Assembly: GCA_028274465.1 (NCBI GenBank)
Contig: CM051457.1
Location: 68,174,496-68,238,495 of the forward strand
Reading direction: 5' to 3'
Origin: Plantago ovata
Taxonomy: Eukaryota; Streptophyta; Magnoliopsida; Lamiales; Plantaginaceae
DNA: 64,000 nucleotides
Part shown: positions 43,536 through 54,800 of the stretch, one piece after another
Layout: every line of letters starts with the position of its first letter
Numbering within the stretch: the stretch's first letter is position 1
Notes under the pieces: generated by a model
The model's database searches: none
What the model saw: the letters and a program-made list of their open reading frames with translations, nothing else
Told to the model about the DNA's origin: nothing
Translations under genes and position numbers: made by a program

Positions 43536-46500
43536 TTAGAAGCAATCATTGTAAACATGTTTCACGTTTTCATCAGAAACCTTGGGAAATTCTTCACAGT
43601 CAGCTTCATAATCTTCAAAAAGCTTTCTGACTTGTAGTTGCTTTTCCCTGCTAAGTTTGCAACGTTGAAAGTAGTTTGCAAGGGGATCATGACGTTTCAT
43701 AACTTCAGTCCAAATGTGAAGTCCCCAGCAACAGACGTGATCTAGATGTAGATCACTCATATTTTGCTTCTTGTAAATCTTTCTCAAATAGCAAAAATCC
43801 TCATCAGCATCCGCTTGTATTAGGTAGAAAAACTCATATGGAGTCACATTTAGTTTTGGTTTTTCCTTACCCAATAACTCATCATACACAAAGGCGAGGT
43901 CCAGTGGCTTAACGTAAAGAGGCTCATCATTTCATTCTTTGCTTAGAGCCATAATCCTTGTTTTTACTTCCACATCTAGCCAGAGTACTTTGTCATCATA
44001 GCTTGTCATAGGAGATGGTTCTCTTTCTTTACTTGCAACCTTGATTACATTCCACTTATACATTTGTTGAAGGACAGGCTTGGGGAAGTTATTGTTGACA
44101 AGTAGATCTTCAATTTTTAGAATAAAGAAGCCCAATTTTCTTCTTACCACATTTTGAGTGGTGTCTTTGTTGCTTGCTTTTGTGTATTGTACGCCTAAGA
44201 CAACAGCTTCACGGGCTTCTCTCTTTTTCTCTTCTTGTTCTTTATCCCTTCTTTCCCTTCTTCTTTGCTTTGAGTTACTTTCAGAGTTCCGTGCTGAAGA
44301 ACTTGAGGAAAGCATCTTGGTAGTGACATATTGAGTCTTGGCAGAAAGGGGCTTAGCTTTTATAGCTTGAGATATAGTTTGGTCATCATCATTGTCATCA
44401 TCATCATCATTATTTCTTTGATGACTGTCAGGTTGACAGAATTCTGGAGTATCAGCAACAGTTTTTATCCTTTTTGGATTTGCTGAACTTCTCTCAGAAT
44501 CTGTTTCAGCTCTTCTTTTGGAACTTTGCGTTGTTTCAGCTCTTCTTTTGGAAGTGAGGTGTATCTTCCCTCTTAGACATGGATTGCGAAGCATAAACAA
44601 TATGAGTTGAGAAGAACTCATTGCAATTTTCAGCAAGCTTGTGCAAACTGTTGTAGTGTTCAACCATGTCTTGATGAAGTTGATTTGTTTTGGACAATTC
44701 AGCCTTTATCATCTTCAAATTTTCTTCAGCCCTTTTGGCGTCAGCAACCTTCTATTCCATGATGGATTTGGCCTTTTTCAAAGCATTTTTGCCAATTTTA
44801 AGAGTTTGACTTGCTTCTTTCTCATAGCTTCTGTATTGTAGACTTACATCATCTTGAGCTAGAGTGAGACTTGTGGTACGTCTGAGCAAGACAGTTAAGA
44901 CCTTTTTCACATTGAAGGGTTTTTCAGCCAGTAACTCCTCATCTTCAGCTTTGCATTCTTTGTGCACTTGCAAGAGAGCTTGCACTCTTGGTGTCCGTTC
45001 ATCCACACTGGGAAATGGCACTAGAGATGGGGTTACATTGTGAGCCTTTAATTTAGTGACAAACTGATCTTCAACTCCTTTGAGTTTGCTCCTTTCATAG
45101 TCGTTTCCAGAGGGAGTAGAAGAGTTTGAGTGCTGGGTTTCACCAGTTTTATCATTCTTAACGACCATCTCTTCTTCCTCATCAGAAAAGCAAGATAAGC
45201 TATCAGCATCATCTTTGTCGAAGTCAGCAACCTTTTCACCAAGGTTTTCAGTCACCAAATTTTCTGGTTGAGTGGTTGCTGGAGGAAACTCTTGAGACTC
45301 AACAACTGGAGTTTCACCAGTAGTAGGGGGTGGAAGGGAGGATTCTTTCGTGTTTTTCACTCCAGAAGACTAAGCAATAGACAAGTGCTGTGTTCCAGAT
45401 ACATTTATTACCATGATGTTTGCCACAGCTGTCTGAAAGTCTTCATCTTCTTCATCAAGGTTTGGATCAGTGACCTTGGCATCATGTAAAGCTTTTTCAC
45501 CTAACTCGGCATCATAAATCTTTGCCTTGCCCTTGGTAATTTCAGCAAACTTCCTAGCTTGTTCTTCACTCATCTCAGCAACTTGTTCACTTACTGGATG
45601 TTCAGCAGATGGAGGAGCAGTAGATTCTTCTTGGTTGCTGGGAGGTGGTTGTTCAGTAACATGTTCTTGTTCAGTTACTTGATCAACAACTTGATGCACT
45701 CCACCATCAGCAGGACTTGGACCTTGGGAATCATCATCATCCTTTTTGTCCTTTGAGTCCTTAGAATCATTTCCCTCATCATCACTGGAATATTCAATGA
45801 CATTCTAATCTTCTTTTTCTTCTTCATCATCAGTAAGAATAACCAATGGAAGATGCATGTACTTAGCTTGACCTATGACCTCTTCCTCCTCATTGATTTT
45901 GTTAGGATCAACCACCACAGGCACAAAGGAGCCTTTAAGCATCTCAGCTGGAGAGGCACTCTTGAATTGATTCTTCATATTCTCTCTGATTGTGTGAACC
46001 AGATCAGTTCCAATTTACTGAGAATATGAGAGATCTACTGGGAGGATAGAGTGGACAAAAGTCTCAAGCTTAAGTAATGATGTTCTTTTCTTTTCAGTAG
46101 AGAGATGCATATAAAGAACTGAGAAGTCCATTCTTTTGTATCTTTTCCAGTTGCTGACAGACTTTGCAACCTTAGTCAAAGTGTTCTTCTTGAAGTTCAA
46201 GTAAAGCTCTTCTGAGCTAACTTCATGGACCTCAGTGATGATTGTTGCTTCTACACTCTCCTTTTGAGCCTGAAAAAGAACAATGTTAGTTTCATGAATT
46301 GTTTTGAATGTAGTTTTAGAGTCTAAAACTGTTTCATGATTTACCTGCTGTTTTTCAGCAAGCTCATGCTGCACACTTGGTTGTGCAATTTCTACATTCA
46401 ATTCTACAGGAGCTGTGGAAGTTTCCTTGGTTTGATCATCCTGAAATAACACTTTGTTAGATACAAGTACTAAGTGTTTAAACTTAGTAAATTTACCAAA

Positions 46501-48610
46501 ATTTGCATCTACCTGCTGAGCAGGAGTTGTTGATTCTGGTGCAGAAGCCTCAACAAGCTTCTGTCTTGTATCTTGAGAAGTCTGTAAAGAAACAATAATA
46601 TTAGCTAATGATAAAGTATCAGATGAAGAAGATTTGCCTATATATGAGTTATCTACCTGCTGAAGAACAACAGGAGGTGACTCAGTCCTTTCAGCATCGT
46701 TGGCCTCTTCAATATCAAGGACCGTATCTTCAGCAGACTTCTTTTCATGCTCTTGTTCAGAAAGCTGTATATTATCAACATTCCCCCTTGTCTCTGAGAT
46801 GACAAGTTGAGCAGAAGTATCTCGACCTCTTAGTTCACTACTTGTCATGATAAGATCCACTGATTTGTTGAAGATGTCATCAATCTCCATGTCCATTTGT
46901 CAGTGAGTACCATCTGGATCTTTTCTATTGAAGTAATTTCTGGAGCAAGTGAACTAGGTCTTTCATTCTCAGCATTATGTGATGCGTTGTCGAACGATAC
47001 TTCATTTTGAGTTTCAGCAAACTCAATGTTTTGAGCAGCTGTTGTTTCAGCAACTGTTTCTTCCGCATCTTGTGTTGTTTCAGCAACTTGTGTTGTTTCA
47101 GCAACTTCCTTTTCTTGACTAGTTGCTTGTACAACAACTGTCTCTTTTTCAAATGTTGCTTTGTTAGCAACATCTTCAGCAATAGCAGTCTTTCTTAGGT
47201 CTGCAGCAATATCACTTGCTGGTTCAAGTGTAGTGTCATCAAGATTATCTACCATGTAGATATCATCAATTCTATCTAAGGCAGGATTTGCATTTCCACT
47301 GCCTTGATTTTTTCTTCAGTGATTGTATCCAAATTAATTGGATTAGTAGAAGTGTCAGTAGGTGCTTCTACATCAACCACTTGAGCAGGTTGCTTTTCAG
47401 CAACTGCTGAGTGTCATCATCATGGACAATATGAACTGATTTCCTAGCAGTTGTCTTCTTCCTTGGGAAGGTTTTTGTCCTTGATTTCTTTGGGACAGGA
47501 TCAGCTGATGAGGCAGTAGTCTGGGTATCATCAACAGCTTTCCTTTTCTTACTTTTCTTGCTGGAGGCTTTTGTGTCAGCAACTACAGCAGCATCAGCAA
47601 CGTTGGAATCAGTTGCTTTCTTGGATTTCTTCTTGTCAGTATCCACGGGCTTGTGCTGATTGTAGAAAGATCTACCCACATTACATACTGACCTGTTTAT
47701 AAGTAGTGGGTTTCTGAGCGTAATCTTGAAATGTTTCAAGATGTAGCATATCTTTAAGCCATACATAACTGGGTACATAGGTGAGACAGTGTTGTCTTCC
47801 ACCTTGACTTTGAATTTCACAATACATTCAACCAGTCTGTTGAAGTGGTATTTTTCCCAGTTTATGTCAGATCCATTTTCATGGATATGTTTCAGCAAAG
47901 GCCATCTTTTCAGGTCGACTTGGTCAAGGACTCCAACTTGGGAGTCTAGGACTTTGATGATCAACAAAGCAACTAGTGCTAGAGAGTAAGAGATATGCTT
48001 TCTTTTTGTTGATTTGTCCCAATTTACAGGAGCAATTTCATTTTTCTTCATGTTGTTATTTCTAACATCACTATAGAAAGCTTTAATCTCGTCCTCTATA
48101 GCAGTAATGTCATCTTTAGTTCTAGTGGTTGGAATCTGAAAGATGGTTGCTAAATCAGTCCATTTTAGGACGATTTGTTTTCCTTTAACAGTTGTGGAAA
48201 TCACTTTTTCAGTGATTCCTTGTTCATCTATCACTGATTGGATCTCAGCGTTGTTGTAAAACTCCATCGTATCTACAACACTCACCTTTTTGGGATGGGC
48301 TGTGATGAAGTAGAGCAAACCTTATTGGTTATGTAGCTCAAGGCTTCAAGATTTTCAGAAGCCATTTCTTTTTCATAGAAGTATCTGATATCTTCTCTTT
48401 GGAGAAACCTCCCCATTGCATCATCTGTTCACACTTTTCATTGTTTAGAAATGCAGGAGGCATGGGTCTCTGTGAAATTCTGTCATTTGACAGAACAATT
48501 TTCACTTTGCTAACTGTCGGAGTTTGTACCGGAGTAGGAGTAGTACTTGTTCCACCACTGTCTGCCTTTGAGGCTTTTGAAACTCTTGACGATTGTCTTT
48601 TGGGAGCCAT
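43536..48610 (-). pseudogene. SIRE env-like ORF of element H, degraded
   Basis: ATG at 48610 (MAPKRQSSRVSKASK) to TAA at 43536, about 1690 codons before decay, broken by at least four frameshifts and several stops. The N-terminal ~330 residues form a conserved globular region (VDTMEFYNNAEIQ, QIPTT, RKHISYSLALVALL, RLVECIVKFKV) that resembles accessory-ORF domains of plant retrotransposons. A Lys-rich segment with KKSKKRK (NLS-like) follows, then long Glu/Asp/Thr/Gln-rich stretches with VAETTQ repeats and poly-Asp near 44390, and a C-terminal domain ending NDCF. I see no signal peptide or clear membrane anchor. Three in-frame GT-AG segments lie at 46270-46656. It is called env-like only by position after pol. 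Confidence 0.72.
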
Positions 48611-49635
48611 CTTTATATAATAGGGTGAGTAAGAGAGCAAAGGTACGAACAAAGATGATTTTTTACCGGAGGTACAGTGTTCTCATAGCACAGGCTAGTG
48701 AATTTGCAGAGAAAAGGAAATTTGAGAGTTAAAGAATTTTGTCTTTGTTCAACTTCTCTTATTTATAGTATCTCTGTTTGTTTGAGATACTCAATGAATT
48801 TGAGTTCTCAACAAGGGCAAAACAGAGAACATGGAGTTAGTGGTGTCCTTTGCATTTAATGCGTAGTGGTCCACTATCTCGAAACCGTCAGAGCGTGCTT
48901 TTACTTTATGAAATTAACCGTTGGATCAACAACTAACTTTAATCAATGGCCACGATTGTATTTCATGTCATGATTATTATCAAGTGTATCTGTGTCAAGA
49001 TTAACGTCATATTAGATTTTACCTTTAATCAAGGGATTCACTCCATTACTTCAGTGGCTAATAGCTTGTTGAAGTGAAAGTGAATCTTTTCAGCGAAATT
49101 TTGAACTTTCTGACTTTAGCAGTTACTTATCAAGTAACAAGCCTTGTATTTGCTGAAATTTACCACTTAATTTTATATCTCTTTTCTTAAGGCCAAAAAT
49201 ATTTTCTGAGTTCCCGTCTCAGTAAATTCTTTTCTTTTGTGTTGAGATATTAAGGTAAATTATTTTAGTGATAGCACATATGCTCTTTGCTGAGTTCCTG
49301 TCTCAGAATGCATCTTTGATGCTTAAATACCTTTTTCAGTATCCTTGATTGTCTGAATACCCGTTTCAGCAATCTACATGTTCTTACGTTACTAAGTGCC
49401 CATTTCAGTAAGTAATCAAGTTTCCTAACAAATGACCAGTTTGAAGGAACTTTTGCTGAATGTCTGTTTCAGCAAACACTTGTAACCAACGTTTAAAGGA
49501 GCGATAATTTTCTCATGAAACAAAGGGATTTTCAAGGGATTGTAATGAACAATTAACCACAATTTTGGCTCGCTGAGTACCCGTTTCAGCAACCAAATGA
49601 ATGTTCCCTTTTACTGAGGTAGTTCAATCAATCCA
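48611..49635 (-). other. pol-env spacer of element H with hairpin array
   Basis: About 1 kb without a gene. It holds about seven copies of a short hairpin motif of the form CTGAG-ACGGGAA-CTCAG (read on the minus strand) between 49200 and 49600. The last ~20 bp are the final codons of pol. The matching spacer in G is 58884-59887. Confidence 0.75.
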
Positions 49636-50911
49636 TGTTAGGAAACTTGTAATTTTGATGAGCAATTAACCATGCTAAATTAAGTAAAGTCCAGTAACTA
49701 GTACTCTTGAGGTCCATAGGAATTTAGAATTTTACGGACATTGTAAAAGAGGAACGTTTGCTGAAGACTTAGTGTAGGTACTAGTTAGGTTCTTAAGCTT
49801 GCTGATGATGTACGTTGTTTTTACAAACAATCTATTGAAGACCTAGAACCGCTCAGAAAGTTGAAGATTTGAAGACTGAAGACTGAAGACTTAGAAGAAT
49901 TCTGAGAAGGTATCTAAAGAGGCACATGTTATCTCAGGAAGTGAGAAACTCAGCAAATCAGTATGCATAAGTGAAAATCTATATGACAGAGAGAGTAGGT
50001 TGTGTTTGCTGAAACTGAGACCGACCACTTGCAGATAACATTTGTGACCTACGTTCACATTTGAATTTTCAAAGAGCATTAAATGCTACAGCACGCTGAA
50101 GACATGAAGACAAAAGAAGCACGCTGCTGAAAGTACTGTTCTGGCAAGAGATAGTGACATCTTAAGGTACAAGCCTTAGAATTTGAAATTCAAACGGATA
50201 CCTTTGGACACTATAAATACAGTTCCTTAGGCTAATTAGAAGGGTGTGTCAACAACGTGATCAAACTCTCACTTGTGCTTTAACACTCAAATCCTTCTCT
50301 ACTCTCAATCTGCCTATTGATCTGTTCCTAGACTTAAGCTTGAAACAAAAGCTACTTGTGAAGAAGTAGAATACTAAAAGCTAAGAAATTAGTTAAGTAT
50401 TCTTTCCTCTAAACAAGAACAAGTCTTGACACCAGAAACAACAAACTTGCTTAGGTTGGAAACAAGGCAAGTGTGCTTTGGTTTCTGAGAATCATTAGTG
50501 ATAGGACTTGTAAGGTATCTCAATTCTTATCATAGTGGATTCAGTCCTAGAAAGGAAAAAGTGGATTTATTGATGGATTACGCCACCCTCAGATACCACT
50601 ATAAAAGTGTTTGTGTGATTTATATTTCTGCAGTTATCTTTCAGCAAGTTACTCTTTTTTAAACTGTTTATCTGCTCACTTGCTGAAACTAGCGTTCTGA
50701 CAAAAGCACCTATAGTAAAAGACTTCCGCACTTTGTTTTTAAGTATCATCAAACTTCTCACTAAAAAGTAACAAACGCTTGCTGAGAGAGTTAAGTACCA
50801 ACAAACTCATTACTGAAAGTAATAAGCACTTGCTGAGAAAGTTTTAGACGACGCAAAAAGTTTGTAAAGACTATTCCCCACCTCTAGTCTTATTGTCTAA
50901 AGGGACCAACA
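49636..50911 (+). repeat. SIRE 5' LTR of element G
   Basis: TGTTAGGAAACTTG to AAAGGGACCAACA, 1276 bp. TATAAATA at 50213-50220. Confidence 0.92.
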
Positions 50912-50913
50912 AG

Positions 50914-50925
50914 TGGTATCAAAGC
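50914..50925 (+). promoter_or_regulatory. tRNA-iMet primer site of element G
   Basis: TGGTATCAAAGC lies two bases after the LTR, one change from TGGTATCAGAGC. Standard Ty1/copia primer site. Confidence 0.88.
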
Positions 50926-51023
50926 TGGAGGTTCTTTAACCTTCAGCACTGAACCTAGATCCCCTTAGTTGCTTTCCGTAAATCACTTTCACTTGATCAG
51001 TTTGGTAGTTGTTTGCTGATAGG

Positions 51024-52679
51024 ATGTCTCTGGAAGATGCTCCCCAGTTGAAGCTGGAAAACTATGAGAAATGGCGAAACAATATGATGCTACATCTTAA
51101 GGCCAGTAGTGATTAGATAGTTACTGTCATTAATGATGGTCCACTCAAGATCACTAAGGTTATAAAATCCTACCCTCAAACCACAAAAGACAAAGATGGT
51201 ATAGACATACCTACTGGTGATACAGTCGACAAGGTTGTGGATAAACCAAGAGAGGAATGGACTTCTGATGAAGCCAAAAGATTCTGTCTTGATGGCCAAG
51301 CAATAAACATCATTATTGGATCTACTCCAGACACCATACAGTGCAAACTATGGGGTGCCAAGACTGCTAAGGACGCTTTGAAAATGGTTCAAGATCTTTG
51401 TGCTGGATCTGACAAAACCAAGGAAAACAAACTCGAAGTCCTAAAGTTGAAGTTTCAAAACTTCAAACAAGGTGCTACTGAGTCACTACAAGACTTGGAT
51501 TTCAGGTTCACAACTCTTGTGAGTGAAATGGCTGCCTTAGGTGCTGGAAACTTCTATTCAGATTCTGAGAAGGTGAAAACCATTATCAGAAGTTTGAATC
51601 AAGAATGGATCCACACTCAGAACTTCTACTACAGTCAAGGGATGCCTAACATCACTCCAACGGAGTTGTTCTCTCACCTTGCTGCTGTCAACTATGAGAC
51701 AAAGCAAAAAGAAAGTGTGTTTGCCGAAAAATCGCAAAACATTGCTCTTGCTGCCAAGACTTCACCTTCTGAAAAGAAGAGTGACAAAGAACCTGTTGAT
51801 GAAAATGCTCTTGCAGTTAGAAACATGAAGAAGTTCATCAGTAAGGAACTTGAAAGGCGAAAAGCAAAAGAGAAGCTGAAAAAGCATCTTGGTAACAGCT
51901 ACCATAAGTACAAGAATGAAGCTAGCTCGCTGAACAAGCAAGCTCAGCAAGCAAACTCTTCTGAAGAACCAGCAGTTGGCAATGATCTTTGCTTTTATTG
52001 CAAAAAGCCTGGACACTTCAAAGCAAACTGTCCTTTGCTGAAAGGGAAATCTGCTGAAAAGAAGAAGAATTTCAAGAACGCTTTGATTGCTGAAGAAAAG
52101 AAGAAGCTTCAAGCAAAAATCGATGCCCTTTGCATTGAACCAAGCTCTGAAGACACTGAGGTAGAAAGTTCATACACTGAAGAAGAGGAAGCTACATTGG
52201 ACGTGGAAATAGGCAAAGAAGTTTGTGGAATCGCCATGGAAGCTTACCCAGATGTGTCAAACTACGAGTTTTGCCTCATGACTGATCAGATAATTTCTCC
52301 TACCTCTTACTCTGATTCAGAAAGTGTAGATGAGATTTGTCTTGATAGAATTCAAGGAGAAATCGAAATATTTGAAAAAACTCTGAGCAAACAGCAAGAG
52401 AAACTACAGAATGCTGAACTTCTGACCAAGCAAACTACTGAAAAGTACATTGTGCTAAGCGCCGAGTCAGAAAAGAATGATGCTGAAATATTGCATCTTA
52501 AAAAGCTAATTGCTGAAGCTACAGAGAAAAATGCTCAAATGGCAATAGAGTTGGAAGAATACCAGTCTTCAATTCTGAAATTACTTGTTGAAATACAAGA
52601 GATGAAAAAGATGAAAGTCAATTTCAAATCTTATATAAATGCTAGTAACACTCTAACTGAACTAAATTCTTATCTGTGA
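51024..52679 (+). pseudogene. gag: SIRE-type gag of element G
   Basis: ATG at 51024 (MSLEDAPQLKLENYEKW). An in-frame TAG at 51114-51116 (TGG to TAG) breaks codon 31; the frame is then open to TGA 52677-52679. The UBN2-like Gag core includes LKLKFQNFKQG (~51444) and SLNQEWIHTQNFY. The CCHC knuckle CFYCKKPGHFKANC starts at 51990. The C-terminal ~170 residues are Glu/Lys-rich with a strong coiled-coil look, typical of the long SIRE Gag. The pol frame continues in phase after the TGA. Confidence 0.88.
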
Positions 52680-53457
52680 GATCCATCTCAGAAAGAAGGT
52701 TTAGGTGTCAGTTATGAAGGTGATGACGTGATACTTTTGAGTAAAGACAAATCACCAATAACTTTTGTTCGTGCTACTGATAGTGGTCAACCAGAACTCT
52801 ATAAAATCGATCAATCTAAGGTTGCTGAGAAAACCAATCAAGTACCTATGACCAAGAAGCCCGGTGTTGCTACTCAAAGTAACAAGACTTCAAAAGGTAA
52901 ACAGATTGCTGAAAAGTAATATGGTCAGGAACAGGTTGCTGAAAAGCAATCTGATCAGAAAAAGGTTGCTGAAAAGCAATTTGTTAAGCCTAAAGGCAAG
53001 ATTACTAACAAAAGTAATCAGAAGACCCTTGCTGACAAACCTGAATCAAGTAAGGTTGCTGAGACAAAGACTCAGCATTCTCCGAGAACTGGACTTGGTT
53101 ACAAGAACAAGCAAAACCAACTTTTCCACGAGTATAAGCAGAGTCAGCAAAGATACTTCAAAGAGATGAACAAATCCAATCCTAAGAGTAATAACAATAC
53201 TTAGAATGCTAGGACTAGAAGGAACCTTGCTAGAAAAGAACTTATTGAAAAGTATATTCAGCAAAAGGGTAAACCAACAAGACACCACATCAGAAAGTGG
53301 ATTTGAACAACAATGATCAAAAGTCTTTTGGTTCTAAACCATCTAGTTCCTCAGCAAGTAGGAAACAAGTCAAGATTGAAAAAGTCAAGACTTGGGTTTC
53401 CACTGGACGATTTCTTGAACATGTTAATGGACATCCAATCCTGGATAATTAACTTGT
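52680..53457 (+). pseudogene. Gag-protease linker of element G with VAEK repeats
   Basis: Same phase as gag until several stops (52917, 53202 and others). The encoded linker contains repeated VAEKQ or IAEK units (52820-52990) and is rich in Lys, Gln and Asn. No catalytic motif. A frameshift near 53450 leads into the protease. Confidence 0.6.
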
Positions 53458-53760
53458 TTGCTCTTGATTGTGCAAACTTCAGCCACGGACACAAACAATG
53501 CAATTTGGCACTTTGACAGTGGCTGCGGAAAGCACATGACGGGCAATAAGAAAAACCTTATAAACTATAGACGGTGGTCTAAAGGTCCAACAATAAGGTT
53601 TTCTAGTGGAGGCTTTGCATCTACTAAAGGCTATGGTGATGTGAAGTTAGGGTGCATTACTATAACAAGAATTCTTTATGTCAAAAATCTTAAATTCAAC
53701 CTGTGTAGCATGAGTCAGTTTGCTGACAAAGGTTACTTCATCAAAATCAAAAGTGATTAA
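53458..53760 (+). pseudogene. PR: Copia-type protease of element G
   Basis: WHFDSGCGKHMTG with catalytic Asp-Ser-Gly at 53515-53523, followed by FSSGG and the LKFNLCSMSQFADKG block that ends copia proteases. It stops at a TAA (53758-53760) in the KSD-x-CKL segment; the frame continues into the integrase N-terminus. Confidence 0.88.
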
Positions 53761-54800
53761 TGCAAACTTATTGACTTTGAGACAAAGAAGGTAATCATGG
53801 TTGCTAGAAGATCAGGAGGTCTATACACTGTAGATTGGTCCTCAGCAATCATTGAAAAATGCCTGATCTCAGAATATGAAGGCCTTGCTGAAAATGCATG
53901 GTTATGGCATAAAAGAACTAGTCACCTAAACTTCAAGACGTTGAATAAGCTGTCAAAAAAGGCACTTGTAGTTGGATTACCTAAGGTTACTTTTAAGAAG
54001 ATGGTGTTTGCACTGCATGTCAACAGGGTAAGCAAACCAAGGCCTCTTTCAAGAACAAGGCAGTACCGTCAACTACAAAACCTTTACAACTCTTCCACAT
54101 GGACTTGTTCGAATCTTCTTCAACAAGCTATGCTGGCAAAAAGTATGGTCTGGTGGTGGTGGATGATTATTCAAGATTCACTTGGGTGATTTTCATCAAA
54201 CAAAAGTCTGAAACAAGGACTGAAATACCTAACTTGCTGAACAAGCTCGAAGTCATGAAAAATGACAAGGTAAAAATCATCAGAACAGACCATGGTACTG
54301 AGTTTGTAAACCAGTACATAACTGAGTATTGCACTTCTAAAGGCATATAACATCAGTTATCCTCAGTAAGGAAACCTCAACAAAATGGTGTTGCTGAAAG
54401 GAAGAATCGTACCCTTAAGGAAGTAGCTAGACTTGCTGACATTGAAATAAGTGAAGTTTATTGGGTTGAAGCGAGTAACACTGCCTGCTATACTCAAAAT
54501 AGATGCTTGATAACTAAAGAGTACAACAAAACTCCCTATGATCTATTTGTTGGAAGACCTCCTAACATCACTCATCTAAGAGTATTTGGTTGCAAATGCT
54601 TTGTTCTTAACAATGGTAGAGAATATCTAAGAACATTTCAACCAAAAGAAGATGAAGCGATATTTCTTGTTACACCTTGCATAACAAAGCTTATAGAGTT
54701 TACAACAAAGAGGCACAAAAGATTGAAGAATATGTGCATGTTGTATTCTACGAAAAGACACAAGGATTTCCTGCTGAAGAAGAAATATCATAATATATGA
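53761..54800 (+). pseudogene. IN: Integrase of element G
   Basis: The GAG-pre-integrase part contains GGLYTVD and LWHKRTSHLN (~53796-53930). A frameshift lies near 54010-54095 around the zinc motif. The core follows with Asp in VVVDDYSRFTW (~54160), Asp in RTDHGTEF (~54288) and Glu in PQQNGVAERKNRT (~54385), separated by a TAA at 54348-54350. It then has NKTPYDLFVGRPPNI and the FGCKCFVLN block. Another shift near 54680 ends the recognisable frame. Confidence 0.87.

Larger units (their letters stand above)
41805..49635 (-). mobile_element. SIRE-type element H (minus strand; 3' half)
   Basis: Its LTR (41805-43247) starts next to ACACA in the I LTR. The interior reads PPT, env-like ORF and pol-env spacer back to the last codons of pol at 49635. 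There plus-strand element G begins with its 5' LTR. The remaining pol, gag and 5' LTR of H are absent, either displaced beyond G or lost. Confidence 0.82.
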
